Source: Hevea brasiliensis (taxonomy: Eukaryota > Streptophyta > Magnoliopsida > Malpighiales > Euphorbiaceae). Taken from it: a stretch of DNA of 64,000 bases. The position numbers were made by a program, and so were the translations under genes. The notes below the pieces were generated by a model, which saw nothing but the letters and a program-made list of their open reading frames with translations, was not told the origin of the DNA and ran no database searches. Below are positions 36,353 to 48,780 of the stretch, one piece after another (positions within the stretch are counted from its first letter, which is position 1; each line of letters begins with the position of its first letter). The stretch spans positions 41,975,566 through 42,039,565 of the forward strand of contig NC_079510.1 in the NCBI RefSeq assembly GCF_030052815.1, written 5' to 3'.

Positions 36353-36784
36353 TATTCCAAATGAAACAATAAGGTTTACTAGGGGTGCTTTTAGCATGAA
36401 TAAAATATTAATATTGATTTCTTCTTATTGTTTGAGTTAATTGGCTATGGGAAAGATTTAGGGTAGGAAGCAGGGTGTAGGATTTGGTTTAAGGTAGCTG
36501 GTTTGAGTGGGGGTTGAGCGCAATAAACAGGTAGTTAATGTTCAAAGTGTCTCTAATATGCTAGATTACAGTGGGTGATCCCCTTTTTGGTGTGTATGAT
36601 AATGTTCATGAGGAATACATCTTTTAGAAATTTACATTCAGTTTCCAATTTCTTAGTAAATCTTGATTGATCATTATGGGTCACCTGCTCATAACAAATT
36701 CAATACACATTCTTAAAATTATATTTGTTCTTTTTTTATTAAATAAAGGAAATTTTCCATCATGAAACAGCCCATTTCAAAATA
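36353..36784. other. Intergenic stretch between the solo LTR and the LINE fragment
   Basis: About 430 bases of AT-rich sequence with no coding frame or repeat that I recognise. Confidence 0.5.
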
Positions 36785-37795
36785 CTATATGTTTTGTGGA
36801 AATTTGCCATTCTGATTCTTTTTGGAAATTTTTGTGGGCGCTCTCTCTTCCACCAAAGGTGAAACATTTCCTATATAGAGCGTGTACCAATCAGCTTCTC
36901 GTTGCTGCTGCATTGTGCCGCAGGGGTGTCCAAGTATCGGATATTTGCCAGCGTTGTGGGGATCAGATCGAGACTCATCTCCATGCTCTGTTTGAGTGTC
37001 CCGCTTCTGCATCGTTGTGACACACCATTGCCATGTCTATTGTGCAACCTATGTCTTCCTCACTTTGCTATTCTTGGATACAGCAGGTTAAAGGGTCTTT
37101 GTCGACTGGAGATTTTCATCCGCTGTGTGCATTTATGGTGTTGTTGGAATGCTCGAAATTCTTCTCTCTTTCGCCAGCAGGTCCGAAGAATCTTCAGAAG
37201 ATATTATTTCCAAAGCTGAAGGTTTTCTTCAAGAGTTTCAGCGCTTTCATAGATCACCAGACTGTATCCCAGCTATGCGAACGACTGCCCATTGGATTGC
37301 GCCACCGGAAGGATTGTGCAAGTTGAATACTGACACTGCAATCGTGGAGGATTCTTGTTGTGGTTTGGGGATGATATTGCGCACCATGAGGGAGAGATTC
37401 TGACGTCTGGCGTGCATCGGTTGTCACGGGCATTGCCGGTAGATGATTCGTTGAATCTTATTCGTTGGTTTTGATTCAACATTTGCAGCAGAAAAAAGTT
37501 CCAGGCTCATATTTTGGGATCCGTATTTAGCTTATCCTTCCTGAAGTCCAGCATTTAATTTCCTTTTCATGTGTGAATATAGTCAGGAAAGCAAAAGGGG
37601 TGTCTCATGCACTTGCTAGATTTTCATGTTCTATTGATTCGGTTGAGTTGATTCTCATGGAGGAGGTTCCTCCTTCCTTGTTCCATCTTGTATCTATGGA
37701 CATGTTACCTGGCTAGTTTTTTACTTCGATGAAATCTTTATTCTTCAAATTATATATATATATAAAATAAAAATAAAATAAAATAAAATAAAACA
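36785..37795 (+). pseudogene. L1-type LINE fragment: zf-RVT zinc finger plus RNase H, with an A-rich tail
   Basis: The frame at 36796-37020 has the plant reverse-transcriptase zinc-binding pattern: LSLPPKVKHFLYRACTNQL, then CQRCGDQIETHLHALFECP. It continues in changing frames through LWCCWNARNSSLF (about 37132-37170) to an RNase H start, APPEGLCKLNTDTAI (about 37300-37345), and an end with KGVSHALARFS (about 37590-37622). The last stop is near 37715. A run of AAAAT units (37766-37793) resembles the A-rich 3' tail of a LINE. At least two frame changes and missing upstream RT make it a 5'-truncated dead copy. Confidence 0.75.
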
Positions 37796-40020
37796 TGCTG
37801 AAAAGTTTCATTTTCAATAACATTTCAGTCCATTATACACTGATCAGAAGAAATCTCTCGAGCAGAAACAGCTCAAATGGTCTTAAATAACATTAAAAAT
37901 GCAAACACTCCTCAGCAAAAATATACTTTTACAGCTAAAAATTAATAAATCTTTTCAAAGCAATTAGAGATGGAAAGGACCATTCCAATTAGAAATTAGA
38001 CCTAGGCTGAACCTGATCATGATGCCTATGAGCATTATGCATTCAATAGAGTTAGCACTTCAACACATGCTAGATGAGTCCTTGCCCCCCACCACCACCC
38101 CCCGGCGCTAATAACCCTTTGAAAAATGCCAGTATCCCCATGGAAAAATATAAACATGAAAATTTCAAGTAATGATCAAATAAAAAAGATAATATATTAT
38201 AATATAAACTAAACACGTACAATTTATATTGAAAATTTTTGAAAGGAAAATGTGCTGAAAATTCCTTAACCTTCTATATATTACATAAATATTTAATTAC
38301 TAGCAGAAAATACATATATATTTTTCTGCACGGTGAATATTTTGACAATAAATTTTCAATTCAAAAGAGGATGGAGGAGAGAATAGGCTAGAAACAGATC
38401 ATGACGATCATATAAAACAAACACAAAGCAAGTTAAATTGTTGAGCTCAAAATCTATACCATCCTAGAGAACTTGCATGTTGGAAACCACATCCGCATTA
38501 CATACACAGCCAAAATGGAAAAGGGGTAACTGACATGGCAACTATGTAGCAGCATCTTAAAATATCATATGTACACTTGAATTCCAATTCTCTTGCATCA
38601 TAATAAATCTGTGATTTTACGAAAAATGCACACGAAATGAAAACATCTCCTTAGATACTCATTTAACTAATAAAGCCAATAGGATATCCATGAGTGATGC
38701 AACAGAACAAAGAATCAATAGATAACAAAAATCAATCCATTGCATACTAACAGATGACTAACGACCCTGCATCCTTGAGATAAAAACAAAAGGGCAAGGG
38801 GCAAAAGAGAGAAGGAACATGAACAACATGCAGGAAAATGAAACAAAACAAACTGTTTCATTAACAAAACATTTGCCTTGACCATGAACAATATTATGTC
38901 AATGACAAGAACAAAGACAGCTTACATGATCAATCTGCCAAAAAATTAGTAAATTGGTCCAAGAATCTAAGCATGAGAGCTCAACATCTACCCCAACATC
39001 TGAAATTCTGAATATATTAGTCTTAGGAAGCTTCAACTCACCAGCAGTCATTACAAATGTTTATGACATCAAAATAAAATGTATAGAACATCCAATATAG
39101 GATCCAACCTCATTAGGAGGTAACATCAACTATCAAAACAACCTAATGAAAAATAAGTCAGCAGACCACAAGTTCAGGACTTCACAAGTTCCTCTAAATT
39201 AAATATATCTATATCATGCCCAATCATTGTGTTGCATAAATGAAGCATACAATGTTATCCAGCAGGCATATGCATGTGTCAATTAGAAAAAGTCGCACGT
39301 TTACATTGAAGTGCAACAAGGCTTAGAAACACAAACACGATAAAATGTGCATAAATGCACATGTATTAAGGAGTCTGCATCTGTATTTTGGGGAACTGCC
39401 ATTCTTGATACAATAAACATGAAACAGATGTCATGCTGTCTGACACCAGATCTCTTATTATCAATCAATCTCAAAGCTAATACAGGAAAATCTAGCACTA
39501 TGAGTTGAGAGATTAACAAAATTCCATAGCATGAGAATCCTGAACACCAACGTTAGTGTCCCTATGCGATCACCCTTATGCAGTAATGTGATAACAACAA
39601 CAAAGCGAAACTTCTCAAAACAGTCAGAAGAATCTATTACAAATGAAATAACAAAGAACCATCATGTGAAATACAATAATACATGATGAAAGGAGCTTTC
39701 ATTTACCAATCTTTGAAGAGATTCATTTAAGGGAGGAAAAGATGTTATCCAAAATCCAACAAAAAAAAAATAATTTCATCCACATCCTACATCCTGATGG
39801 CAAGAAGTTACTAGATGCCTTTATAACAGAAACAGAACTGAACACTTAACAGTGATTCTTGAAAAGAGCATATGTTCGAATTTCAAAAACAAGTATCATA
39901 TCTGTGAAGATTCATGAACTACAAAGAACCAGATAGATCTCTGCGAAAGGCCACAGATATATACAAGAGAAACAGACCAAATCAAATGCGAGTCCCACCA
40001 TTGGCAGCAACAATGTAACT
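37796..40020. other. Non-coding region downstream of the BPC gene
   Basis: No convincing coding frame. The part adjoining 40020 is presumably the 3' UTR of the minus-strand BPC gene. A C-rich patch CCCCCCACCACCACCCCCC lies at 38085-38103. Base composition is somewhat less AT-biased than the spacers elsewhere in the window, but no domain is recognisable in either strand. Confidence 0.5.
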
Positions 40021-40860
40021 CTATCTGATAGTGACAAACTTATTGGTACCATGTTTTGCCCAGTGAGTCCTCAAATCAATTGGGTTAGCAAAGTTATAAC
40101 CTTCAGCAGCAAGTTTCTCCAATACCTTCTTAAATGCACCCTGACTCATTTTCCTTCCAGCTATCCTTGCACCACGTCTTTTAGTGCTCATTGGCAAGGG
40201 GTACATTGATACATTGGTAGTGCAACAAGCAGACTGCCAACCACCGCAGCCCCATCGATAACACTGCTGAGGAGTTCCAGTGCAAGAGCATACTGGAATA
40301 GGAATACCTGAAATGTCCATATCAATCCCATTTATAACAACATCCATACTTTTCTTAGCTGGCTTCACACGCTGAACTGCATTATTACTATTATCTTTTG
40401 GCTTCCTAGGTTTCTTGGCTTTGGGGGTTTTTGGGGCACCCCCACCTTGTCTTTTCTTCAACTGGCTACCTTCCTTGTTTACACTTGGCTCCTCAATCCT
40501 ACCCACCTTCTCATCCCTTGATGAATTGGGTGGCTGTAGAACTTGCATAGAGTGAGCCCCAGATGTTTCTGGGAGAACAGCATAAGAGGGATTTGGAGGT
40601 AACATGTTCAAAAACTTCTCCCTTTGGCTTATCCAACTGTCTCTTACATAATTCATTGGAACAGGAGCATCCGAAACCACACAATCACGTGGATGAAAAG
40701 CGCCATTGGCACCAACCATGATGTTATTAGGATCACCCCCAGGTAGGAAATGCTTCGTGTCACGGTCTGCCATGCTGGACATGAGCTGCAGACCGAGATG
40801 CCCTTTAAAGGTCGGTTCATAATAACCCCAATTACGCATGTTCAGTGCATCGTCATCCAT
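40021..40860 (-). CDS. BASIC PENTACYSTEINE (GAGA-binding) transcription factor, class I
   Basis: An intact 279-residue frame, the usual length for class I BPC proteins (BPC1-BPC3 group). These plant-specific nuclear factors bind GA-repeat elements and repress or activate targets, partly through Polycomb. The N-terminus (MDDDALNMRNWGYYEP) is the conserved class I start. A Lys/Arg-rich nuclear-localisation segment lies at about 135-156. The C-terminal DNA-binding domain (about 171-279) has the cysteines at 191, 193, 200, 205, 212 and 213, then RRGARIAGRKMSQGAFKKV and the terminal WAKHGTNKFVTIR. The start is fixed by homology to the class I N-terminus. Upstream there is a candidate 5'-UTR intron and a GA-rich leader. 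I assign no paralogue number. Confidence 0.96.
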   Translation of the reverse strand: MDDDALNMRNWGYYEPTFKGHLGLQLMSSMADRDTKHFLPGGDPNNIMVGANGAFHPRDCVVSDAPVPMNYVRDSWISQREKFLNMLPPNPSYAVLPETSGAHSMQVLQPPNSSRDEKVGRIEEPSVNKEGSQLKKRQGGGAPKTPKAKKPRKPKDNSNNAVQRVKPAKKSMDVVINGIDMDISGIPIPVCSCTGTPQQCYRWGCGGWQSACCTTNVSMYPLPMSTKRRGARIAGRKMSQGAFKKVLEKLAAEGYNFANPIDLRTHWAKHGTNKFVTIR

Positions 40861-40865
40861 GAAAA

Positions 40866-41749
40866 CTACACAGTTATGAACACATAACAGGGGGGAAATT
40901 AGCTTTGTTACGTTTTAGATTGACCCATTATATCAGTTGCTATCAGAAAATCATAATTTCATCAAGTTTTGGAACGACACATTAGTGGCAGTGCAATCCT
41001 AATGACTGCAGCTATAACAGGGTCGTCAAATTATTTTAAAAAAATGTAAAATTACAACTACAGCAATAGCTTCAACACTAAACAAACAAACATAATAAAA
41101 TAAAAAATGTGCCTTGAAATAATGCTCCAACTAACACAGATCCATTCAATTTTCAGCAAAACAGATTCAAATGCAAATAGATCCGCAAAAAGGGCATCTA
41201 CATATAAAGAAGCAAAAAATGCGCAATCGTGTGCTTGGTTGCCGATTAAAAAAAAAAAGGGGGAGGAAGAAGTACAACTTCAAATCACATTTTTCAATTT
41301 CAATTTCAAATCCAAACAAAAACAAAGATTTGAATTATTTTCAGATCCAAACAAAGGAACTCTAAGATTTCCATCGACAAAAATTAAAATTCCAGAGTAC
41401 CCATTAACGAAAAAACAGAAATTTCTTATATTCAAATCTCCGTGCAACATCCAGCATTTTGACCGGCACCAAATCAGAAACCCATTATCAGATCTACAAC
41501 ACAGAAATTTCACAGAATGGATAGCATTTCAATAACTTAGGGTTTGAAAATTTTTGACTTATGAAAATAACAGCAGATCTATGCGACCAGAAGCGAAATC
41601 ACGAATTGACGATATTCAATTTAACCTAAAAATGTAGATGTATAGGCATGTATATGTATACAAGGAAGGTTCTAAGTACAGGACCCATAAATTCAAATTT
41701 TAGAAAGAGAAAGAGAAAGATAGAAAGAGAGAGGAGAGAGAAAACTTAC
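40866..41749 (-). other. Candidate 5'-UTR intron of the BPC gene
   Basis: On the minus strand a strong donor, GTAAGT, begins at 41749, just after the sequence CACCCCCAA. An acceptor TGTGTAG ends at 40866, five bases before the ATG at 40860. Removing 884 bases would join a CT-rich leader to the start codon. 5'-UTR introns occur in BPC genes as I recall, which supports the model, but no transcript evidence is available here. Short frames at 41107-41535 lie within this intron and look spurious. Confidence 0.6.
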
Positions 41750-41895
41750 TTGGGGGTGTAAACGGCTCTTTAGGGTTTTGCCCTTCTGGAGAGAGAAAGA
41801 GAGAGGAGAGAGAAACCTGAGAGAGAAAGACAGATAGAGAATATGAAAGAAGAGAGAGGAGAGAGAAAGCCCCGAAAATGAGAGAGAGAAAGAGA
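41700..41895 (-). promoter_or_regulatory. GA/CT-rich leader and promoter of the BPC gene
   Basis: Plus strand is dominated by GAGAGA, GAAAGA and AGAGAGGAGAGAG runs (CT-rich on the transcribed strand). It includes several matches to the RGARAGRRA element that BPC proteins are known to bind. It lies at the expected 5' exon and promoter of the BPC gene. Feedback control by BPC proteins is therefore plausible (inference). Confidence 0.6.
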
Positions 41896-41949
41896 CCCAA
41901 AATTGTGTATCTATCAAAGGAAGGATATATATTTTTTGTATTTTTTTTC

Positions 41950-42337
41950 AAAATATATTAATAAATGAGATAAATGAACAAAATCTAAATAAAGAGATGC
42001 CTGTTATTTATTTTTATAATTATAGTTTTTTTTATAATTTTAAATATTGTGTTTTTTAATTCATAATTAAAATTTAACTCACTTATATAATTTTTATATT
42101 TTTTATTATTAAATAGTTAATTAAAGGATTAAAAATTTAAATTTATATCTATTAAATTAAGTGTTATATTTTTAGCTTAAATAATTTTAATGATTAAACT
42201 CTTTAATTTTATCAATATTATAAGATCTTCAATATAATTTTAAATTTTGAGTTAAAATTTAATTTTTAAAATTAAATTAAAAATATTAAAAAATAATTAT
42301 AATTAAAAAAAAAATAAGAGGGCTTAAATTTGTTTTG

Positions 42338-42417
<80 letters not shown>

Positions 42418-43060
42418 AGGGCATAAGGTTGAGGGCATGTGCCAACAAAGCTTAATTCTTATCCTCTTATATTCTCCTTCCTTTCCGATTTGAGGGCACC
42501 CACTTTATTTTATTCTGCCTTTTCAAAGCTTGGCTGCTGGTTTTCCTTTGCAAATGATGTGGGTCTTTTTACCTTTCTTATTTTACATTGACATTACTCA
42601 CAGATAAATATCTATTTTATCCTATTAATATGGACAAACATGGCTTTCCAACTTTTTTTTTTCACTTTACAACCTTTCACTTGTATACTTCACCTTCAAT
42701 TTTATTTTCTTCTGTGGAATTGGGTCTTGTTTGCTAACTAATTTAATTAAATTAATCGATTAAAATTAAAATACATGAAAAAGCTACAAATTGGTTTTAA
42801 TAAGTAAAAACAATATGATTTGTTGATCCTCACAGCTACAAAGAAAATTCAGCTATATAACAAGTTAAAAGTCCGATTGAGACAAATAATGGGTTCTGGT
42901 GCATTGCTATATAGCTGTCGACTTGGCATATTGTGATTCTTATAGCTTATGCCAATAATTGCCTGCACAAATAGAGGAATCAGGGTCTTTATAACCGTTC
43001 TAATACAGAGCTACTGCTTCTTCTTCTTCTTCTTCTTCTTCATCTTTATCATTGTATTCT
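41950..43060. other. AT-rich spacer with a long TA microsatellite
   Basis: The spacer between the divergent BPC and ZF-HD loci. A TA dinucleotide run of roughly 75 bases occupies 42341-42415. A CTT trinucleotide run lies at 43016-43040. No coding frame is supported. Confidence 0.65.
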
Positions 43061-43061
43061 G

Positions 43062-43593
43062 AGGCAGATAAACGAGTGTGATGGACAGGGGATTTACAAA
43101 GAATGCGTGAGAAACTACTCTGCCAAGTTTAAAACTTACACAGTTGATGGTTGTGGTGAGTTCCGCTCTCATCACATCACACCAGCAGGAGATTATTGTG
43201 CCACCAGTGGTTGTGCCAAATACTGGCATCGCAAAATCAACCTGGAACACCTTGATCCTCCTGTCCATGATACCAAAAGAACAAGTTTCAGAAGAAGCAA
43301 ATAAGCACAAGCTGGAGAAAGAGAAGAAGGTGCAGGATCAAGAAGCAAGATTTCTAGAAAGGAAAAGAAGGAAGAGTAAGTGGACGCAATTTCAGATAGA
43401 AATAATGAAAAGTTTTGCTGAAGATCTGGGGTGGACATTGAAGCATAAGGATCGTCAAGTTCATATCACAAGGTTCTTTTCGAAAATACATTATGCCTCG
43501 CGATGTCATCGTCGGCTAGATCAGGGACAAACCTTTCCTTACTCAAGACCAACTAAACTAAGGCTCCCTTATGTTGATAATCATGTTCTGTAG
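43062..43593 (+). pseudogene. Degenerate zinc-finger homeodomain (ZF-HD) gene
   Basis: Two overlapping frames together resemble a plant ZF-HD transcription factor. Frame one (to 43304) has YKECVRN, then TVDGCGEF, then CATSGCAKYWHRK, matching the ZF-HD dimerisation finger, but the expected NHAA His reads Tyr and the last cysteine pair is rearranged. Frame two (ending 43593) holds a basic stretch and a partial homeodomain (KWTQFQIEIMKSFAEDLGW) that loses similarity before the recognition helix. The finger and homeodomain are in different frames, no ATG precedes the finger in frame, and the homeodomain end is missing. A pseudogene is most likely; a gene with an unseen upstream exon is less likely. 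Confidence 0.65.
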
Positions 43594-44840
43594 AGAGTCT
43601 TTCTAATTGCAAGATAATTGATCTTTTTCAATATGTAATCACAATAATCTTTTAGGACTGTAAAATTTCAAATTTATATTTTAAGTGGAATAAAATAAAT
43701 AAATGTATAAAAAAGATAAAATATGTATATATAATTTAGGCAATAAGAGAGATTCATCAACTTAAAAGTCACGTGTTCAAACTTCATCATTGGCCTTTTA
43801 TATGTAAGTATTTTTAAGCTTCAGTTCTAAAACAGGTGTGGTGAGGTACTTCAAATGTGTCACTTGTGCAAGGGTGTGAAAGCGCGTAATAATTTTTGTC
43901 TAGTGTGTAATCAATCTATTCACACACCCATTTTTCTGAATCAGGTAATAAAATCCAATAATTTATTATATTACCAAAACCATTTGCCTAATTTCCTCCA
44001 TTACATAGTTTGTTTTGGTTATCGCCAACCTAAGTCCAGTTGTAATCTTACCAAATGACCCTAAAGTTTATCTATAAATATTAATCACACCCGATCAACC
44101 CTCACAATCCTCTTTACTAGAGCATAAATTTTGTCTATTTTAATATATTTTCACCATATTTTCGAATGTCCTACTATATCTATAATTTCTGGGGAAGTCG
44201 ACATAATATTGCCTGCATTCCAGTCTATCTTTTGATGAATATGCTACATATTTTCTACTTGTTTTAATTTATAATTTTTTTTTTTTACAGTTTCAATGTT
44301 GACCATTTTTTGCCCATTTCTTGTTAAAAATTAGCCAATTAAAATTTAGGATGAATAGGTTGGAAAGATAGGTTGGATGCTTGCAATGGGATGGCATTTT
44401 CTAAGAATTACAAGCATAGCATATCAATCTGAATATGATGCAAGACTAGTGGTGCTCTATAGGATTTTGAAATTGTTGAAGGATCAAAAAAGGTAATTTC
44501 CCAAGAGGAGTTTCTATGAGTGATGAGTCCATGACAACAGATTTAACAAAATAAGAGTCGATTCTATTTTGTCCAATAATCAAATCCCTTGTGTTTTCCT
44601 TTTACTGATGAGGACATCATGGTGGACCTTGAAGCACCACAATTTAAAGGAGCCATAATAAGGCCAAGAGCCAAAACTTTGCGAGCATTAATCATGGAAC
44701 AAAAAGCCCTAACACATTCGGCCAACACTATAGAGAGTCAATTGAAGTGCTTTATAATATTGCAACTACATATTCAAGGTGATCCTTGCTTGGCCGAATT
44801 AGGAGGAAGCTATTTGGATGGTACACCTTACCCTTCTGTA
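43594..44840. other. Unassigned spacer
   Basis: No domain-bearing frame. A 90-residue frame at 44589-44861 has an IIRPRAKTLRALI-like segment weakly reminiscent of retrotransposon Gag tails, but I do not consider it supported. Otherwise AT-rich sequence. Confidence 0.4.
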
Positions 44841-44844
44841 AGGT

Positions 44845-46310
44845 ATAACATGATCCCGTAAAATACTTAATGAACTACCGCACTTTATCTACCGATAACT
44901 CATTAAGTACCCTACAAGGGATTTTAAAATATTTTTCTTATTTTTGATAAGTGGTGAGCGTTTTCTAATAGGTATTTAAAACATTTAATTGAAATTAAAA
45001 ACTAGTTAAAACTTTTGGCCCATTTTATTTTTCCATAAATTTTATAAAAATTTTGACAGAGTTTCGTTTATACTTTGAGAAAACAGTTCTTCAAATACCT
45101 GTAAAAATCACTTCTAAAAATGTTTTCTCAACTAAAAATGTTTTCTCAACAGCTACTTCAATTTCACAATCAAACTCAATCCATTTCAACAACTCCATAA
45201 TCATTTCAATCAATTTCTCAAGTTCAAAATTCAATAATCCTCAAAATACTAGCAATACATTTCATTCAAATTAAATAAAATAGTTCCACTCATTTTTCAT
45301 TAGAGACAAAACAATTTATATACATCCTTATAAAATTTACATCAAAAGAAATACAGACTAAACTTTATTACAAACTTCATACAAATTTTGTACAAGCTGC
45401 TCAAGACCCATTTACATGTCCATATTTTTATATGCAATACATACATCAAAAGAAATATTCACAATTAGGGTATAAATTATACTCGATAACTTCAAGCTGA
45501 ATGATCTTTAATCCTTAGCAATCAATCTGCTCCTCTAGTCTCAGATCTGCGGCAAAGAATAGAAGCTATCACTGAGTACTAGGACTTAGTGGTGCACAAC
45601 ATACTAAAATAATCTTTATGCAAAATATAAATCACATTTATTCAAAAATTTGACTAAACATGAGCATTAAACACAAAACATGAATTATGAGATTTTAATG
45701 CAAACCAAGTTCATTTCAAAGTATCAAAACACATTTCATAAAACCCACAGTTAGATCATGTCATTCGAAACAAATAGAATCTCAATAGCCAGAGGCTAAA
45801 GAGAAATCACATCACAAGGCTAGTTAGCTCCAATATATGGATATCCATTCACATCCTCTTCTCCAGAGAAGGAATCAAAATTCGAAACTAATTACCCCCA
45901 CTAGTCGTGCTAGTAAAGTGTTCAAATATATGGTCATGACACTATGGTTTCAAAATTTATCTTAACAATTTGCTAAACATTGTCATTTCAAATATACATA
46001 ATAACTTTCAATAATTTAGATCAAACATCATAAGAATGCCATAATTCAATATTTCACATTATTCAAAACAGTATGCAAAAGATGATTATAAAAAGTATAT
46101 GTTGTGCACAAACCTCAAGCGAGTCGCCTCTTGGCCTTGACTCGGTTCCTCGGGTTCTTTCCCGGTATTCTTTTCAACTGAAACACACAATTTCACAATG
46201 TTTCAGTACTAGAACTTAACATAAATCCAAAATAAATTTAGCTTTACTTTTACCTAGCTCTAACGTGCTAAACTCGACGTTCTTGAAATTTTTTGTTTCG
46301 GGGTTACTAT
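44845..46310 (-). repeat. Probable antisense LTR fragment of an unidentified gypsy element
   Basis: Non-coding sequence with features I associate with dispersed LTR sequences in eudicots read in reverse. These are the ATGATCCCGTAAAATACTTAATGA start, the GAGTCGCCTCTTGGCC segment near 46121 and the absence of any frame. It ends abruptly at 46310, where the Tat/Ogre-like LTR begins with TGTCGACACC. This suggests the large element inserted into it. The remainder would lie beyond the window, so neither end is verified. Confidence 0.35.
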
Positions 46311-46892
46311 TGTCGACACCATATTTTGGCCGACCCCTAGAATCAATAAAAATTCTTCTTTGAACAGCTAATCACGTTTCCGATCCCTCTTTGATAGGCG
46401 GTCACATTTCCGATCTCTCCTCACAAAGAATTGAATCAATGCTAAGTCCTCACATTCATTAAAGCCTCGCCGATCTCTCAAATCATTTACCGACCTCTCA
46501 AACCCGTTGTCGAATTTAGGACACATCAAGTATATTCCTGATCTCTGTTGATAAATAAAATGAACTGGCACTAGATCTTTTCCTACCAGTTTTATTGCCG
46601 ACCTCCTTTCCGAAAGTTTAAGAGCTAAAGTTTTGGTTCGATTTAATGAGGATTCCGATCTTAAGTGTTCGAGTTAAATTTTCAATCAAGTTCCGTTCAG
46701 CATTTCTTCCCTACCGATCTCATGCTTAAAGTGCTTTCCGATCTCTCATACTTAGATTAATAATCACGTTTAGTTTTTGTTTTGCTATGCTCATACAATC
46801 AAATACTCAGACAAACAATGGTTTAAAATTTTCCGATCACAATCATTCATTGAACAAAGAGGCATTCCATTTCATGTCATAATCTGTACAAG

Positions 46893-48780
46893 TTATTCGG
46901 CTGGGGGATCACCCCCAGCCTGATCTACATTTGGATCACTCTCCCTCTCTCCCTCACCTTCGGCTTCCTCCGCACTATCTTCGCCGTCGCCCTCGGGAGC
47001 CAGGTCATCCATCCAGGAGAAGTCCTCTTCAGGGTAGCGCTTTTGGAGTTCGGCCAAGAGATCCTTATGAGCATTCACATAGGCTCCGGCTATTCCTGAC
47101 ACCATCTCTTCATCTTTTTCCTTAAGCTCTTTGTCTTTCTCTGTAAGCTCCTTATCCTTCGCGTTAAGCTCCTCTATAAGTTGAGCGACCTGAGCGGCTT
47201 CGTTGGCTGAAGTGCACGGACTTCTCACGAGCCCGTTCTCTTTCAGCCAGGTCGCGAGACTTTTCGGCCAGCTTGTCTTCATGGTACTTCGCCCGTCCCT
47301 CGACTTGAGATATATAATCCCGGCGGATGAGAGTTGGGATCGGAGGGAAGCCAATTCCTGATTTTTCTTCCCGACCTCCTTACCCAGACGCTGAATCTTT
47401 TCCCGAACCATGGTCTGGTTCACCAGACACTCCACATTCAAGCTCATGGATCGAGTCAAGATATCATCGAGACCATTCCGGGATAGCCTGTCCCGATCCT
47501 CCTGAAAGAAGATGGTAGACCCAGGACTTTGGCAAAATCGGGGTTCTCCCTATGATTCGATTATCCTTCAAGGAGTCGATCAGTATCTGAGCGCCACGAG
47601 AAGAGGTCCCCCCAGAAGATTGAGAAGGACCCCTGTCTGTACTTGGAACAATTGGGAGAGGTGGAGGCTGCTCTTCCGATCTAGGAGGTGATCGGACAGC
47701 TTCAGCGGTCGGCAGATCCAAAGGTTGAGGCGGGTCTCTTTGTATCTCCCCAGGTTCGTGACCGGGTGTTTGAAGTCGTTCCGAACGCTTCATCTCCTTT
47801 ATCTTCCGGGAGATCTCTCTTTCTTTCTTTCGTTTCCTAGAACCTTCACCACCCGCCATACCTGCACAGAAAAGAGGTTAGTGAGATCGCTAAGGTCCTG
47901 AGAACTGAGATATAGAAAATACCAATGCCGAGGTCAGAGAGCGGAAGTTCGCGATCTTGGCCGGTGATCAGTTGCATGGTCCAATGGTGCGATTCGGCGA
48001 TCCGCATTTGGGACAGAATATTTTAGAGTGGCGGCGACTCTTGACTCCATCACTATTAAGCTTTCCTCTTGACTCGGGGTAATGTGCTTGAGCGAGGCCC
48101 CTGGTACCACCAGCACGAGGAAAGTCCTCAAAGCGGCTCGGATCTTTACTCCTCGGAATGAAGAACCTGGTTCTTCCAATTCTTAAGGGATGAGGGCAGA
48201 TCGAAAAGAGTCCGCAATGAGGCTTCACTGAAAGAACCGATGTTCGTCATCCTTTGGCGAGTTAGTGCATGCGGCTCGGCGAACACCTTAGCCGTAGGTC
48301 CGATTCCCTTAGCTCGGCATAGACCTCGGAAAGCTACCAAGATCCGCCATGAGTTGGGGTGAATTTGAACAATGGATGCTCGGTGAAGTTTTAGGACCTC
48401 CTTATAGAAATCGTCTAGAGGAACCTCGGACCGCCTTTAAGCTGTTCCTCGTACACCATAACCATGTCATTCTCTTCAAAAGAGTGATCGACACGAAGAT
48501 CGCCATGGCACTTGATCACTCATATGAATCGGGACAAATATTGTATTCTTGAACAAGCGATTGCGGTCGGATTCTCGAAGAACCGACGGAAGCTCGTCTA
48601 TAGGAAGGGTCTCTCTCCTTGAAGAAGGTGCGAGCCTCGATGGTATGACCGCCCAGGAGTTGGAGCGGAGGCCACAGGAGGTTCTTGTTGAGCGCTTGGC
48701 CCGATGCCTCTTCTTGAGACGATGACCACGAGAACTGAATCGAAGGAGGGCTCGCGCTCTCGACCTTCTGCACCGTTCAT
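46893..48780 (-). pseudogene. Antisense two-exon gene, putative gypsy-type transposon protein (PF04195-like) plus coiled coil
   Basis: On the minus strand an ATG at 48780 opens MNGAEGRER. After frame changes come SLVQEYNICPD, then HPNSWRILVAFRGLCRAKG, then LRTLFDLPSSLKNWKN. These resemble the plant protein family annotated as putative gypsy-type transposon (PF04195, from memory). A probable 61-base intron (47922-47862, GT..AG) joins a frame ending SDLGI to one starting MAGGEGSRKRKKE. Exon 2 has a Lys/Arg and Pro-rich linker, then after a frameshift near 47460 a coiled coil with KDKEL repeats (about 47170-47090) and a Glu/Asp-rich C-terminus ending 46893. At least four frameshifts make it a pseudogene. 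Its function is unknown. Antisense ORFs are documented in other Tat elements, usually between pol and the 3' LTR. Confidence 0.65.
47862..47922 (-). other. Candidate intron of the antisense gene
   Basis: The minus strand has donor GTATTTTC beginning at 47922 and acceptor TTTTCTGTGCAG ending at 47862. Removing these 61 bases keeps the downstream frame open. It is near the lower size limit for plant introns. Confidence 0.5.

Noticed and set aside
41107..41535. 142-residue plus-strand frame upstream of the BPC gene
   Set aside because: It falls in the candidate 5'-UTR intron on the opposite strand, is Lys/Phe/Asn-rich with low complexity, and shows no domain.
43775..43800. tRNA T-loop-like GTTCAAACTTC
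   Set aside because: No cloverleaf could be built around it, and acceptor and D arms are absent.
44589..44861. 90-residue frame with a weak Gag-tail-like segment (IIRPRAKTLRALI)
   Set aside because: The resemblance rests on a few basic residues. No neighbouring gag or pol domain supports it, and I could not place it in a family.
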